The notes under the pieces: model-generated
Seen by the model: the letters and a program-made list of their open reading frames with translations, nothing else
Told to the model about the DNA's origin: nothing
Databases searched by the model: none
From: Theobroma cacao
Lineage: Eukaryota > Streptophyta > Magnoliopsida > Malvales > Malvaceae
Assembly: GCF_000208745.1 (NCBI RefSeq)
Contig: NC_030855.1
Location: 25,363,549 to 25,427,548, forward strand
Length of the DNA: 64,000 nucleotides
Direction of reading: 5' to 3'
In this document: piece after piece, positions 23,146 to 37,000 of the stretch
How positions within the stretch are numbered: position 1 is the stretch's first letter
Layout: each line of letters begins with the position of its first letter
Program-made: the position numbers and the translations under genes

Positions 23146-26100
23146 TGGGATTCAAAAATAATTTGTCGAAATAGCAAATCAACCAACCAGTGGTGGTTCC
23201 TGCTATTTTCAGTCATAGAATCAAACTCATGAATACTAGAAGATGGACTTTCCAAGACAACTTATTGGAGAGCTTCACGTAGGAGGGAATGAACCCAGAT
23301 TTTGCAATGTGAATTAGATTGGGTGTTCTTTGTATATTGAACAGAGTGTTTCTTTTTCCTGCAAAGTCTTATTTAGATTAGTGATCGTTTGGGCTTTAGT
23401 CATCTATGAATGAAATTGAAGAGTTTTGATTTTGATTAACAATCATTAATGACTTAAAAATAAGCATGGTTTTACATAAAAATCAGATATTATTTTGTTT
23501 GAACTACTGAATGATCATGTTAGGAAGCGACCAAGATTTCAACTAACGCCCGTATGCTACAAGAATTATTATCTCTTTAAATTTACTTTTTCAACTTTTA
23601 ACTTTAATATCACGAAAATTTATTAATTTATGAAATAAATAAAAATTTTTTAATATTTTTATTAATTTGATTATATGATAATATTAAAAAATAATTTTAT
23701 TTTTATTAATTTTAAAAATTATTTTTATATAAATTATAATTTTTATTTTAAAAAGTTTTTTCTTGCAAGAAATTTCTCTCGAAAAGAGTGGACTCTTCTG
23801 TTGGGGAGCACTTGCCTTCCTTCTTGAGAGAAGTAAAAAAGGGATTTTAATTTTTTATATTTTTTGTTAATAGTGTTTATTTTTTTGATATTATTATTTA
23901 TTTTAAAAATTAATGAATTTACGTAAAATTATAATTAAATATTAAAAAATAAAAATATTTTACCTTTAAATTTTTTGGTGAAGGAATTCAGCTATTGGAC
24001 CATTCCCTCCCTTAGCCCCACGGGCTGGGGTCAAGTGTTTTTTAGCCTCTTATTCGACGAGGAGAGGTGAAAGTTGACATGTTTTGTAACTTTAATTTAA
24101 AATTAATATGATTAGTCAAAGGTTAATTGTTCTAGTTCATACCAATTTATAAGGTATTTGTTCAAGTCCTCTCGTTAAAGCGTGACATCTTTTTCCATTC
24201 CAACAAAGGATTATTATTTTTTATGATACATTGTTAACAATTTTGATACAATTCGTCAATTAACACGACTTACGTCAACTTGTAAAGTATTATTTATTTT
24301 TAATTTATTAAGACTAATAGTTTTAGCTCACAAAAAATATCTCATAAGTTGAATATACTATAAGCACTTAAATATCTAATCTTACTTTAATACAAAATCA
24401 ATGTGTAATTCACGACTTTGTTTTAAGGGTGTGACACTTCGGTTCTCTTTGCACACAAAAAAGCCTGTATCATCTTATCTTATAACCAAAGCCTCCAGGC
24501 AGGCAGGCAGGCAACTCGATGGAAGGATTTCGCTGCAGCATTGTGTTGCTGCCTGTGAGGATGTGAACTGTGGGAAACAGGGAAAGTCTCAAAATCATTA
24601 CAGTGGCTAAATATGTTAATTTAACGATTGCTGCAGTTTGGCTCCGTGGCAAACGGGTTAAACAAAACCTTGCCAGTGACATCAAGAATGAGAGAATCTG
24701 AATACTACCCTTCGTCAAGTTTGATTTCATTTCAGGCCCCCAAAGCCTCTGCTAAGCCAAATCTAAAAAACGTTTCTAAAAAAGGAGTAAGAAACAGACA
24801 ATTGGTTCAACAACCTGCTACAACTATATTCATTTGTACGAGTGCAGTGATATTTGCATGTGGAATGGAGGCTCCTAGGATTCCTATTTCCAATTTCTAA
24901 ATTCCATATGGTTAAAAAGCATCTCTGCTTTTTCCCATTTGTAATCCTAACAATTTGTACCTTACTGCTGTTTCAACCATAAAAAATGTCATTAATTAGT
25001 TCAACCCAATTTGATAATGCTTCTTGGCTCATCATTTTATTCCTTGGGAAAAGGTAGGCAAGGTGAGCAACCAAGAATGGTAGCTCAACAGTACTTTACA
25101 TTCCATTCTCAGCAGGACACACCAACCTGCTCACCATCTTCTGCAAGGAATGAATTGCTGGGAATGGACCATCTAAACCCCCATTATGCATCTTAATTAC
25201 CCAAAATCAAAGACATCTGGCGGGTTTTTCACTTACGTTATGTAATATCTAAAGCATCAAAGCTTAACCCAAAGAAAGAAAAAAGAAAAATAGAATACAC
25301 CATTTTGGACAATATTGGTGACCCACATGTGATGTGATGCAGGTGTTTCTGTTTATGCTCGTGACTCACTGCTTGTTTATGGCACCAGAGATGCTATGTT
25401 GGTTTTTTGTTTGATATTTGCTTTTTTGAACCTTCTTTTGGTTGGAAGTGTCCTCCATGTCCATCACTACTTGCCTTGTTCTTGCCTCACATTCTTGGAA
25501 TTCTCTTCCCACTCAATTATGCAATGGCAGCATTTTTAAACTGTCATGTATTTTTAAGGAGTTCGGGTTAGATTCATTCTAAACTGTTACTGCTTCCAAA
25601 CGAATTATAATTATTGGTTCTTAGATACCAGGAAAGGAAAGTGTCCATTTTTAAACTCTAACTCTACTACAAAGGTCATTCACCTTCAACAAAATGATTC
25701 ATAAGCCAAAGGGTTTCTATTTCTTCACAGGTTTAAGCCTGGAAAAAACTGAAAATCATTTGCAAACCAACAAGCAAAATGTGCAAAGGAGATAGAAGTG
25801 CAGAACTTTAAACTGTCTGGTCTTTTAGTTTTGGTCACTAGAGCCAGGTTATCCAGTTGATGTGAGTTTAGTGTGAGTAGTCTACGAGGTGAAGGTTTGC
25901 ATTTGAGAGAGAGTTAAATGCTAAATTCCCACGCTTGGAAGCAACTAGGTAGTGTGGAGCATAGCCTATTGAAAGCCCCTACAGACGAGCTGCTACATCG
26001 TCTCTCTGGAAAACGCCAGCCTGTACAATCAAGAACCTTCTGAAACTCACCAGACTTGATTTACACTGTTGCCCTCCCCAGCCAGCATATCCTACCAAAA

Positions 26101-26533
26101 AGCCCCCATGGCCTCCAGTTAATCACATTATTGCCTTGCACTTTTGCCCCGGTCACCAACCATCCCGTTGGAATTATAAAGTGTTGGCCTGTGTGGGAAA
26201 AGTTCAGAACGCGTAAAAAAAACAATTTCAACTTGTCGGCTCTAAGGGTATTGTAGTAAATGTATGGCAAGAAATTGAATTATGAAGCAGGAAAGCACAG
26301 AAAAGGCCAGTTAAACCACCCCAAAAGACACTTAGTTGTGTTGGTCTTCTGATAAATGTTAGCTTCCTTTCGTCTGACTGTAGATCTCCTGAGTCAATCC
26401 TAAACACAACCGATACAAATCCCACAAGAAATCCAGTGACCACCATAGAAAGGAAAACTTGCAAAGATAATGTTAGGATTTGTAGCAGAGACTGAAGCAG
26501 GGGAGGCAGAAATAGAACTGAAGCTCCTCTTCA
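23146..26533. other. Intergenic, 3.4 kb, no supported gene
   Basis: The APR 3' UTR lies at the left end. AT-rich, transposon-like DNA occupies 23560-24400, followed by a run of four CAGG units at 24496-24512. Open frames of 60-90 codons at 24400-25200 and 26050-26460 show no known domains. The last about 100 bases are the leader of the beta-glucanase gene. Confidence 0.55.
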
Positions 26534-29358
26534 ATGGCAAACTCTAAGCTTATTACTTTTGTTATCACCTTCGTTTTCTTCTACTTCACAGTTCCTTCAA
26601 CAGGTAGCGTCTCAAAAACCCCAGTTGAAAACAGCTTACTCAAAAGAAAAAAAAACCAACAAGGACTCTATTTTTTATTTTTTTTCTTTTACAAATTTTT
26701 GCAGCAAAGTCATTAACTTTAGTCGGAGAAATCAAGCAGCAAAGTCAACAAGAAGATAGAGAACCTTTTGTGGGTGTTAACATAGGCACAGATGTCTCAA
26801 ATCTGCTGGCAGCAACGGACTTGGTTTCATTCTTGCAAGTGCAGAAAATCTCACATATTCGACTTTATGATGCAAATCCAGATATACTCAAAGCATTGGC
26901 AAAGACAAAGATCCGGGTCATTATCAGTGTACCGAATAACCAGCTTTTGGCAATAGGGTCGTCCAACACCACGGCAGCTTCTTGGATCGGTCGAAATGTC
27001 GTCGCTTACTACCCCGAAACACTCATCACTGCCATTGCTGTTGGAGATGAGGTTTTAACAACCGTACCATCCTCAGCTCCTTTGCTGCTCCCTGCAATTC
27101 AGTCTCTTTACAGTGCTTTAGTGGCTGCAAATTTGCATACCCAAATAAAGGTTTCAACTCCACATGCAGCTTCTATTATTCTTGATACCTTTCCTCCTTC
27201 TCAGGCTTTCTTTAACCAAAGCTTGACTTCAGTTATGGCACCTTTGCTTCAGTTTTTGTCAAGAACTGGGTCTCCTCTAATGATGAATCTTTATCCATAT
27301 TATGTGTTTATGGAGAACAAAGGTGTGGTTCCCCTAGATAATTCCTTGTTTAAGCCATTGACACCGTCTAAAGAAATGGTTGATCCTAATACTTTGTTGC
27401 ATTACACTAATGTGCTTGATGCTATGATTGATGCTGCATATGTTTCTATGAAGAATTTAAATGTTACTGATGTTGTGGTGCTTGTTACTGAGAGTGGGTG
27501 GCCTTCAAAAGGGGATTCAAAAGAGCCTTATGCCACTATAGACAATGCAGATACCTATAATTCAAACCTTATTAAGCATGTTTTAGACCATAGTGGAACC
27601 CCGTTGCATCCAGAAATCACTTCCAGTGTGTATATATATGAGTTGTTCAATGAGGACTTGAGGTCACCTCCAGTATCTGAGGCAAATTGGGGATTGTTTT
27701 ATTCAAATTCGACCCCAGTGTATTTGCTTCATGTATCAGGAAGTGGGACCTTTTTGGCAAATGATACAACCAATCAAACCTATTGTATTACAATGGATGG
27801 GGTTGATTCAAAGACATTGCAGGCAGCTTTGGACTGGGCTTGTGGTCCTGGGAGGGCAAATTGCAGTGAGATTCAACCAGGGGAAGACTGCTACCAGCCT
27901 AACAATGTGAAGAATCATGCTTCTTATGCCTTTGATAGCTACTATCAGAAAGAAGGGAGAGTTTCTGGGTCCTGCGACTTTAAGGGTGTGGCCATGATAA
28001 CTACCACTGATCCAAGTAAGTGTTACCACAACTTTTCCTTAAAAGAACATTGGTTTTTGGTGTTACGTTGTTCTTCTATGGAGTTGAATTTGTTTTTATA
28101 GCCATAATAGGTGGTTAGTTGTCCAAGTACCCAGCTCTAACCTATGATCATTTTGCTTTTCAAAAAAACTTATTATCATTTTATTTTGATGAAAAGGTGG
28201 AAATGAGGATATACGACACTCGATGTTAGTCTTGTTTGTGTGTTTTTCTTTGTAAAGATCAAGTTCCTTAGAACAAGAGTCAGGCGTTGTAGTCCAAAAC
28301 AATTGTCCATTTACCATAGTCTAGAACAATATAATAATAGACCAAGTGCAAAGTTCTAGCAATTTGCTGCTGGTTTAGCGCCTTGAATGTCAAAGTCTAA
28401 GGACCCTAAGGCTAAGGTGATAGGAGAATGATGTTTAATTTGCCAGCTTACTCTTCTTTACAGCTAATAAGTTGCTTAAGCACAAGTAGTTAGGTTTTTA
28501 AATATAAAGTCTTATCAGAAAGTAAAGCTGTGGGAATAGTCGCACTTCCAAGTTACAAGTTATGAAGCGATACTTGTTGGGAAAAAGGTCACTTCTAACA
28601 AAGAATGGTGTATAGTTTCTACCTGACAGAGTCACATGGGCTCTTTTTGTGATTGGAAGGTGGAAAAGGGCGCGGAATAACATTTTCTTGTTCAAGCAGG
28701 GAACTATGATTTCAGTTTGGACCCTGTTTCTGTAATGAGCCCCACTGCACAACATAACCTCACTAGGCCACCGGTCCATCTCCATGTTTAGATTGCCTTA
28801 GAAAATGACACTCTTCTTCTAGCATATATGCTAGCCATCATCTTCTTTTATTGCCTTGTATGATATGAAGGTTGTACTAGTCCAAATGGAGTCTGTCACC
28901 TTGTTTTTGTCTTTCATTTCTCTTTTCTTTTCACCCTTTTGCCCTTCATTTTCTTATCTTTGATTTTACTCTACAATATATAAATCTGACATGTTTTTAC
29001 TGTAAAAATATTTGTGGGGTATATTTGCAGGTCACGGGAGCTGTGTATTTCCTGGAAGGTGAGACACACTGGCCATTGTCAACAGTCTAGTTCTCATTTA
29101 TAATTTGGGCTGTTTTAACATTTTGTTCTTAACATCTCTTCTTTCTAAATTCGAGATACATGCTCCTAACAGAGAATCTTTAATTCTGTTTCCAGTAAGA
29201 AGGTAAGCAATAAGACAAGAACAATACTGAACTCGACAGAAGTGAGTGGTGCAGCTGAAAGGTTAAAATTCATCACTTTCAACAGCAGCCAAATAAGCGC
29301 AACTACCATAGCAGCATTCTGTATTTTGTTATCCATTCCTTTTGTGACCACTCGATGA
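26534..29358 (+). CDS. Glucan endo-1,3-beta-glucosidase, GH17 with X8 domain, GPI-anchor type
   Basis: Exons 26534-26603, 26705-28015, 29031-29058, 29196-29358; 523 residues. It is predicted to cleave beta-1,3-glucan (callose) at the cell surface. A signal peptide covers residues 1-23 (FVITFVFFYFTVPSTG). The GH17 barrel begins 'VGVNIGTDVSNLLAATDLVS'. The acid/base Glu is E139 in 'VGDEVL' (GNEV in many relatives) and the nucleophile is E286 in 'VTESGWPSKG'. The X8/CBM43 domain starts at 'TYCITMDGVD' (about 383-468), with the expected cysteines. The C-terminus (ISATTIAAFCILLSIPFVTT) is a hydrophobic GPI-anchor signal, so a plasma-membrane or plasmodesmal form is likely. Exon 3 is a 28-nt micro-exon after a 1-kb intron. 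Reading into that intron would stop at 28101 and lose the anchor. Confidence 0.93.
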
Positions 29359-30274
29359 AGGGGAAAAATAACATATATATATTTTTATAAAAAAATGTAT
29401 CAATTATTTTGCATTGAATTCATATATGATCTTTTTGTGCCAAAGGTAAAAAAAAAAAAAAAAATAACTTTGATGATGATCTGATGAGTCCGGGGGCTGG
29501 GGCAGGGGCAGAGCCCTTGTTGATTGAATGTGTTTGAGCATGGTGATGGTAATTATTTGAGAGTTGATACATGTAATCAACACAATGATTGTAAAGCTTT
29601 GGCAGTGAGCAGAAAAGTGTGACTATTTTCTTTTGCATACAATCATCAAACAGGGGAAATGGGATATCAATTTGGCCCCTTTTTGTTGCCAAGTTCATCT
29701 TGTTAATGGAATCTGTCCCTGGTTGAAGCAAAAAGGAGATCATCTTTTTTGCCCAATATAAATCTCATGATAATGTTTTCTATTCATAATATTTCTGAAC
29801 AGTTTGTGTGAGTGAAAAGGCGTTTAATCCTTGGGCTGCCATGGAGATTGCCTTGGGTAACTCATCCAAGGTCCTAGAAATGACTGATGCTTCGCCGAGT
29901 TTACAGATAACTCCTCCGTAACTTAGCTCTAAACAAGGGAAACAAATTACAGTAACAATGTTTTTCCATGGTTTAGGAGCTTTTTTCTCGCTAAGAAATC
30001 AACTTTTGCTCCCTTTTCGGCCCTGTTCTCGGATCAAGCCCGTCGGTGTCTGCCATTTCTGCTTCTTACTGTTGGAGAAAAAAGAAGAAACAGTTTTTAA
30101 TGGGAGACCCAGACCACGATTAAAGCACATGAGCCCAAAGTGGGTCCCAACTATGCACACGTGGAACTTTCTGTGGGACATGCTAGATATCCGCCGAACC
30201 TAGTGACCAAACCGAAGTTGGAACTCCAGAACGCGGCAAAAGTGGGCACCAGACAAAGCTTTTTAACTTTTGAA
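29359..30274. other. Spacer between beta-glucanase and TDP2-like gene
   Basis: The 3' UTR of the glucanase gene includes an A-run near 29449. The promoter of the TDP2-like gene follows. No gene was seen. Confidence 0.6.
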
Positions 30275-30385
30275 ATGGTATTCTCGTTAACCCCACTCCA
30301 CTTCTCCTCGAACCTGAGTCCTGGAATATCGAAAACCTCTCATCTTCTCCTTCTGCGACGACATCTTTCAAGACCGATCGAGAAC

Positions 30386-32615
30386 ATGTCTTGGTCTTGC
30401 AAGAAATGCACGTTCCTCAACTCCCCATCTCAAAACGCTGCTTGCAAAATCTGCCTTTCGCCTCCTTCTCCTTCGCCTTCACCGTCCTCACCTCCTAAAT
30501 GGCCATGTAAAGCCTGCACTTTCTTGAACCTTTACAAGAACCCCAACTGCGAAATCTGTGGCACAAGGGCTCCGGTGTCTTCCCTCTCTAGTTTCGAGGA
30601 TTTGAAAGATACTAGTCTTGATGGGGAGCTTGATTCTTCTGTTGGGTCAGTTTTCTATCCATTGAAGCCTTGTAGTAAGAGGAAGATCAGATACCCGGAT
30701 GTGGGTAATGAAGATTGCCTTGAATCGAGCAGCTTCCGAGGCATTAAGGCGTCCAATAAGGCTGTGGCTGTGGAGGGTTAGTTTTGATTTTCTTTGCTCG
30801 ATTGGGATTTTGATTTGGGGTTTTCTTTAGTATAAAAAGATTTTAACTTTTTGTGAATTTGTTTACAAATATTTCTTCTTTCAATGTTGTATTTATTCTC
30901 CACATTGCTCTCATTGATTTGGGCACTAATTATATCAAATTTTGTATCATGTTATTGATATAAGTTCATTGCATGTTGTATATCTTATTGTTGAATTGTT
31001 ATTTTGAAAATACTCATTGTCTCTCGTTATGTTCTAGATGGTTACGTTAGTATTTCTGGGAGAACATATTATTATGTTCATGTATGTGATGTAAATAATC
31101 CTCTTTAGAGAGGGTTGTGGTCATTATGTGTAACAAAGAGGTAAGGAAGAGAAAGAACCAAGTATAGTCGAAGTAATATGGTTGTTTGCATTGGTTGCTG
31201 GTGAAGAAACTCTCTCAAGGAGCTCTATGTGGCTTAGCAATGCATCTCCATAGTTATCATGTTTAATTAATCACCACTTCTTATATCCACCACTACATTG
31301 TGTCTCCAATTGTTTATTGTTCTCCCAAATTTATCTTCTCGAGCCACATTAAATTCTTCTCAACTATGACCTTGTCCCTGTTGTCAGCAGAGGACAGTAA
31401 TTTAGGGGCAGTTGAGAGTTCATTGAAGATATTGAGCTACAATGTTTGGTTCCGGGAAGACCTGGAGGTGCACAAGAGGATGAAAGCTATTGGTGATCTT
31501 ATTCAACTGCATTCTCCAGATCTCATTTGTTTTCAGGTTCGTTATAGTAATTTTTGTACCCCATTATTCATTGTTTGATCATATGCATCATGATTGCAGC
31601 TTTACCATATGATAACTTTGCTTATTGTAGGAGGTTACCCCCAATATATATGACATTTTTCGTCAGTCCAACTGGTGGAATGTGTATCGATGCTCTGTCT
31701 CTGTTGACATGGCAAATTCAAGAGGATACTTTTGTATGCAGGTATGCTTTCAATTGCTCCCCTTTGATAGATACTGTCCTTAATATGTCTACTATTAGGC
31801 CTTCCAAATTGACAGCATCATTATATGACCCTTTATGCAAACTATTCCTATCACTTCATTTCTTCTTCCTCTTCTTTTGGTGTTCTTTGAAACGCTATAT
31901 CTTTATACTTCCAGCAATTTATATACCTTTTGCATTTCTTCCTTTCATTTAAGTCTCTGTTTATTCACCAACTTCTATGATTATTGTAGCTAATGAGCAA
32001 TGAATCAATTACTTAACACATTACTTGCAGTTAAGCAAACGGCCTGTGAAATCCTTCAGTTGTAAACCCTTTGGAAATTCCGTAATGGGGCGAGAGCTTT
32101 GCATGACTGAGGTGGAAGTTTTTGGGGGTAAATCACTGGTTGTTGCTACAAGCCATCTTGAGAGTCCATCCCCAGCCCCTCCAAAATGGGATCAAATGTT
32201 CAGCAAGGAACGCATAGAACAGGCCAAGGAGGCCATCAACATTCTCAAGAATAACCCAAATGTTATTTTTGGGGGTGATATGAACTGGGATGACAAACTA
32301 GATGGTCAGTTTCCTTTACCCGATGGATGGATTGATGCCTGGAGAGAGTTAAGGTCTGCGGAAGATGGATGGACATATGATACCAAATCCAACCAGATGT
32401 TGTCAGGCAATCGCACATTACAAAAGCGACTAGACAGATTTGTATGCAATCTGAATGATTTTAAAGTAAGTGGAATTGACATGATTGGAATAGAGGCATT
32501 ACCTGGCCTATCTTATATCAAGGAGAAGAACGTGAGAAAAGAGAAGAAGTTATTGGAGCTTCCCGTTTTGCCAAGTGATCATTATGGCCTGCTTTTAACA
32601 ATCTCTACTAAGTAA
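30386..32615 (+). CDS. TDP2: Tyrosyl-DNA phosphodiesterase 2-like, with two RanBP2-type zinc fingers
   Basis: Exons 30386-30776, 31391-31536, 31631-31741, 32031-32615; 410 residues. Proteins of this family remove topoisomerase 2 peptides from 5' DNA ends in the nucleus. Two N-terminal zinc fingers are clear: 'CKKCTFLN...ACKIC' and 'CKACTFLN...NCEIC', both Cys-x2-Cys-x10-Cys-x2-Cys. The catalytic endonuclease/exonuclease/phosphatase domain has 'ILSYNVWFRED' (Asn), 'ICFQEVTPNIYDIF' (Glu), 'VVATSHLESP', 'FGGDMNWDD' (Asp), 'KRLDRFVCN' and 'PSDHYGLLL' (His), so all catalytic positions are present. An in-frame ATG at 30275 would add 37 residues rich in Ser, Leu and Arg and poor in acids, which could be an organelle-targeting extension. 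The start at 30386 was chosen because the zinc finger begins there. The assignment to TDP2 rests on the NVWFRED and SHLES/GGDMN motifs. Confidence 0.88.
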
Positions 32616-34059
32616 TGGCAAGGTGAATGGTTCGCGTAAAGCTCGATCTACTGTTTATCATTTCCATCTGCACTTTCAAAGCATACTTGCATGCAGTTTT
32701 GTATAAACCAGTAATGGAATGATGCAAACAGATAACAGCATTTTGTTACCACTCTGTTTCACATTTTGTATAAAGCTACGTGGATGGAAATCATAGGATT
32801 TCATATTATTACACTCTACTTGCTGGATATTTGTTTTATTCTACTTTCCCTTGTTGCCATATGATTGAGATATTGTTTTAAGCAATTATGGCTTTACGTG
32901 GGCATTGGCCATTGAGAAAGCATAGGATTCAGTCCTGTCAGATAATGAACTGGATGTTGCAATATAAAATCAGCAGGCATAGGAAAAAATCAATTAGCCA
33001 AAATCTTGTTTTGCATGGAAGTCTTGGGATTCTATGCTACCCTCCAAAAGATGCCAAGATGAGGATCTCAGAAAGTGATTATAGAGGTAAGCCAGTCCTG
33101 TGTGAGCTGTGGGATATTTGCTTGAGCAGGTCCACCACTGCACCACTCATGGCTGGCCAAAAGTAAACCAGGATCCAGTTAAAGGGCCAGAGATGATCCA
33201 TCCATGGACTCCATCACGTTTATTAATTTCCATACCTTAATTCAGTCAATTGTCAGTATTGATTCTTGCCAGAAAATGTCAAAACTATAGAATCTAATCA
33301 TCATTTTTGTTTTGTTTTTGTTTTTTTTATCTTTTTGCTTGAAAGGAAAAGGCATAGAATCTAATTATCTGCTAATGCTATCGCCTTTTCCATTGCGGCA
33401 TCAAAAGGCCATTTCTGATCATGATTCCTTCATTTGGCCATAGCCCTTTCGTCTGTTAATCGTGCTATGCCTGTGGAAAATGGAAGATGCATCAGAAGTC
33501 ATTGTTAGCAAATTCGGACAGGGTCACATGAAATTAGGTGATTCAAAGCTGCACGTGAGTGGGGTTGACCCCTCCCTTGTGACTTGACAGGCTGTACAGT
33601 TTTTGCATATGGCAACAAGCTAGTAGTTTCTTTTACCGTCCAAAATTTATCAGCTCTTAAGGGCAAATCAAAACCAAATCACAAACCGTCAAACATCAAG
33701 CAGGCTACCACCGGTCCCACGACATGAACAGGACCCGCGTGATGCTACATAGTCCATGATTGAACTGGACCATCTGTTTCACTAGGCTCAACCGCGTTTA
33801 ATTGGAACCCACTGACAGCTCATATGTGATCCTCTAAGTCTTGCTTCTCTTGCATACAAAACAGAGCTCTGCTTTCGCCTCCGAACTAAAGAAAAAAAAA
33901 GCCATAGAAACAGAGGGAAAGATAGATTTATAGAGAAAGATACAACAATGGTACCTTAAAGAGTCACTCTTTCTAGATCTGTGTTCTATGTAACATTTAG
34001 CAATCCCCTCTTTTTGAGTGGTTTTGTTCTCTTTAAGTAGAAAAAGAAAGACAGTAAAA
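32616..34059. other. Intergenic, 1.4 kb, no supported gene
   Basis: Holds the 3' UTR of the TDP2-like gene and the promoter of the SKS gene. A 92-codon open frame at 32888-33166 has no recognisable domain and no promoter, and is not called. Confidence 0.6.
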
Positions 34060-37000
34060 ATGGAAGACGGCAAGCTTCTTCTTTGTTGTTTCATTGCTTA
34101 CATTTTGTTTTTTGGCGTCAATGGAGAAAACCCTTACAGGTATATCACTTGGAAAGTCACGTACGGTGATATTTACCCTCTTGGCGTTAAGCAACAGGTA
34201 CCCTTTCTTCTTGCTTTCTGGTTTTTTGTTCAAAGGAAAGATCTTTTCTTGCTCTAACAAGAAAAACGCTGCACCCTTTTTGTTTTTCTCAAAGCAACTT
34301 GTTTCGCTTGTGGCAAAATGTGTTGCAGGGGATCTTAATAAACGGGCAGTTTCCAGGGCCTCAGATCGATGCAGTCACTAACGATAACCTGATTATCAGT
34401 GTTTATAACTACTTAAACGAACCATTCCTTATCTCTTGGTAATAATGCTAGCACCCCTTTCTTTCTTTTTGCTTATTTTAGGCCAACATCTACTTAATCT
34501 TCAGCTTGGTTGGTTTGAAGAGCAAGCTAAGAAAAGGAAAGGAAGAAAGAAAGAAAGTAAATGTGAAACATTTGAAGCTGAGCATAAGCTCAAAATGCTG
34601 CCTTTTATTTTAAGCCAATGTGTGTATGTTTCTTTTTGGTTTCATGATGATATAACTAGAGTTTAGTGGGGGCACTTATTGAGTTTACTAGATCTTTGGT
34701 TTAATGCTTGAACAGTTGGAAAAACTTCCCATTGGTAGAAATTTGCAATCACTATTCTCTTTAGGAAGATATCAAACCTAATGCTGAATTTGATGAATAT
34801 GAAATCTAGGGCTATTTTTGTAAGTTGGTATGTGAGCATATCCCTACTCCTTATCTTTGATCCCTTGTATGGAAGTACATATAATTGAAGAGAGTGGGGG
34901 AGAAAAGGCATAGTTACTTTTTCCGGCTACTTTTGTCACTTTGGTTTTTGTTGGTTCACATTTCATGGACAATCTCTGACGATATGGTCCGGGCATGGTT
35001 AAATGATTAAAGCTCACTTGCTCTAACTAATAGCTCTTTGAGGATTCAATGGGGTATTGGGATTAATACTATCATGATAATCCACTTTGTGCAACTGGCT
35101 GAATATAGTAAATTTTTCCCACCACCTGCTACATCTCTCATCTGTAGATCTTCATGTTCAAAAATATTAAAAAATGGATGTAATTAATCAACATTAACTG
35201 CATAGTTATGGCAGAACTGATTACAATCTATATTTAAATGCATGTGTTTGTGCATCAACAAATAAAAAAGATGTACGGCCAGCAATAGAACATGGGCCTA
35301 GGCCTGGTTCTCCTAATGGGTTCAGAGCTCTCTTAATTATGGAACTTTACTTTAATTCATGCATATTGAACAGTTAATAAAGCTTGGCATAATTATGTTA
35401 TATTAGTGATAGTGAGTAGTGATTGCTCCTCATCCAAATTCTGCCGATTTGGCATGCAGGAACTTTGTGATAACATTCTTTCAAGTACTTGGGCCTTAGG
35501 ATAACTGTAGTTACAAATTCTTTTCTTGGTCTTATTCAATATGATCATTCATCATCAGCTAATAGAATCTACGAAACAAGCAGAAACAGAAACACCTTTA
35601 GGATGCTGCAATTGATGTGAAATTTGGCACTCATCTCCTGTTTTTCCTTCTGCAGGAACGGTGTGCAGCAGAGGAGGAACTCATGGCAGGATGGAGTCTT
35701 TGGCACGAACTGTCCCATTCGACCAGGGAAAAACTTCACTTATGTTCTCCAAGTGAAAGATCAAATTGGTAGCTTTTTCTACTTTCCATCACTTTTATTC
35801 CATAAGGCTGCTGGAGGATATGGTGGCATCAGAATTTGGAGCCGCCCTAAGATTCCTGTACCTTTTCCCACTCCCGCTGGGGATTTCACTGTACTGGCTG
35901 GGGACTGGTATAAGAGAAATCACTATGTAAGCATTCTGTATCTTTTATGATATCAAATATGTAAGGGAGTGGAGCCTTAATCATTCTTTCACCCCCATCT
36001 TTTTCTTATTTTCTCCAGTAAATGTCGAGTAATCCTCTTTGTTTCGTAAGGTATTGAGACGTCTCTTGGACAGTGGTCGTAACCTTCCCTTCCCTGATGG
36101 ACTTCTCATTAATGGTAGAGGGTGGAATGGATACACATTCACTGTTGATCCAGGTGAATGATAGCAAACTTCCAAGTTTTCCTCCAATCTGTTGGTTGTT
36201 GTTCCTTAAATCTCATCAATTGGTTCACGAATAATCTTTTATTGAGTTTTCTATAGGTGGAATATGTCAAGGCCATTCTCTCTTAGAATCTTACCCTTAT
36301 ATACATGTTTTTCTTATTTGTTCTTAGGTAGGACATACAGGTTCAGGGTATCAAATGTTGGGCTTACGACTTCAATTAACTTCAGGATCCAGGGTCACAA
36401 TCTGAAACTCATAGAAGTAGAAGGATCTCATACACTCCAGAACACCTACAGTTCTTTTGATATCCATCTTGGGCAGTCATGTTCTTTCTTGGTCACAGCT
36501 GATCAGGTGTCGAAGGATTACTATGTTGTTGTCTCTTCACGCTTCACTAGTCGTGTGCTCACAACAACTGCCGTTCTTCACTATAGCAATTCAAAACAGG
36601 GCGTTTCTGGTCCTGTTCCTGGGGCTTCCACAATTCAAATTGCTCCATCACTCCTCCAGGAGAGATCCATACGGTACTTATCTTATATTCTTTTCAGAAG
36701 CTAGCAAGCTAAATGCCATTAAAAAGTGGCTACCGACCTGATAGTTTTTCTTCTACCAGTTGGAACCTGACAGCTAGTGGACCTAGACCTAATCCCCAAG
36801 GCTCATACCACTATGGACTGATCACTCCAAGCCGCACTATCATGCTTGCAAACTCTGCACCTTGGATTAATGGAAAGCAGAGGTATGCTGTCAATGGCGT
36901 CTCATATGTTCCAGCAGATACCCCATTAAAACTAGCAGATTACTTCAAGATTCCCGGAGTCTTCAATCTTGGAAGCATTCCTACCTGGCCCCCTTCAGGA

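Noticed and set aside
32888..33166. 92-codon frame downstream of the TDP2-like gene
   Set aside because: No domain or promoter; likely 3' flanking chance frame.
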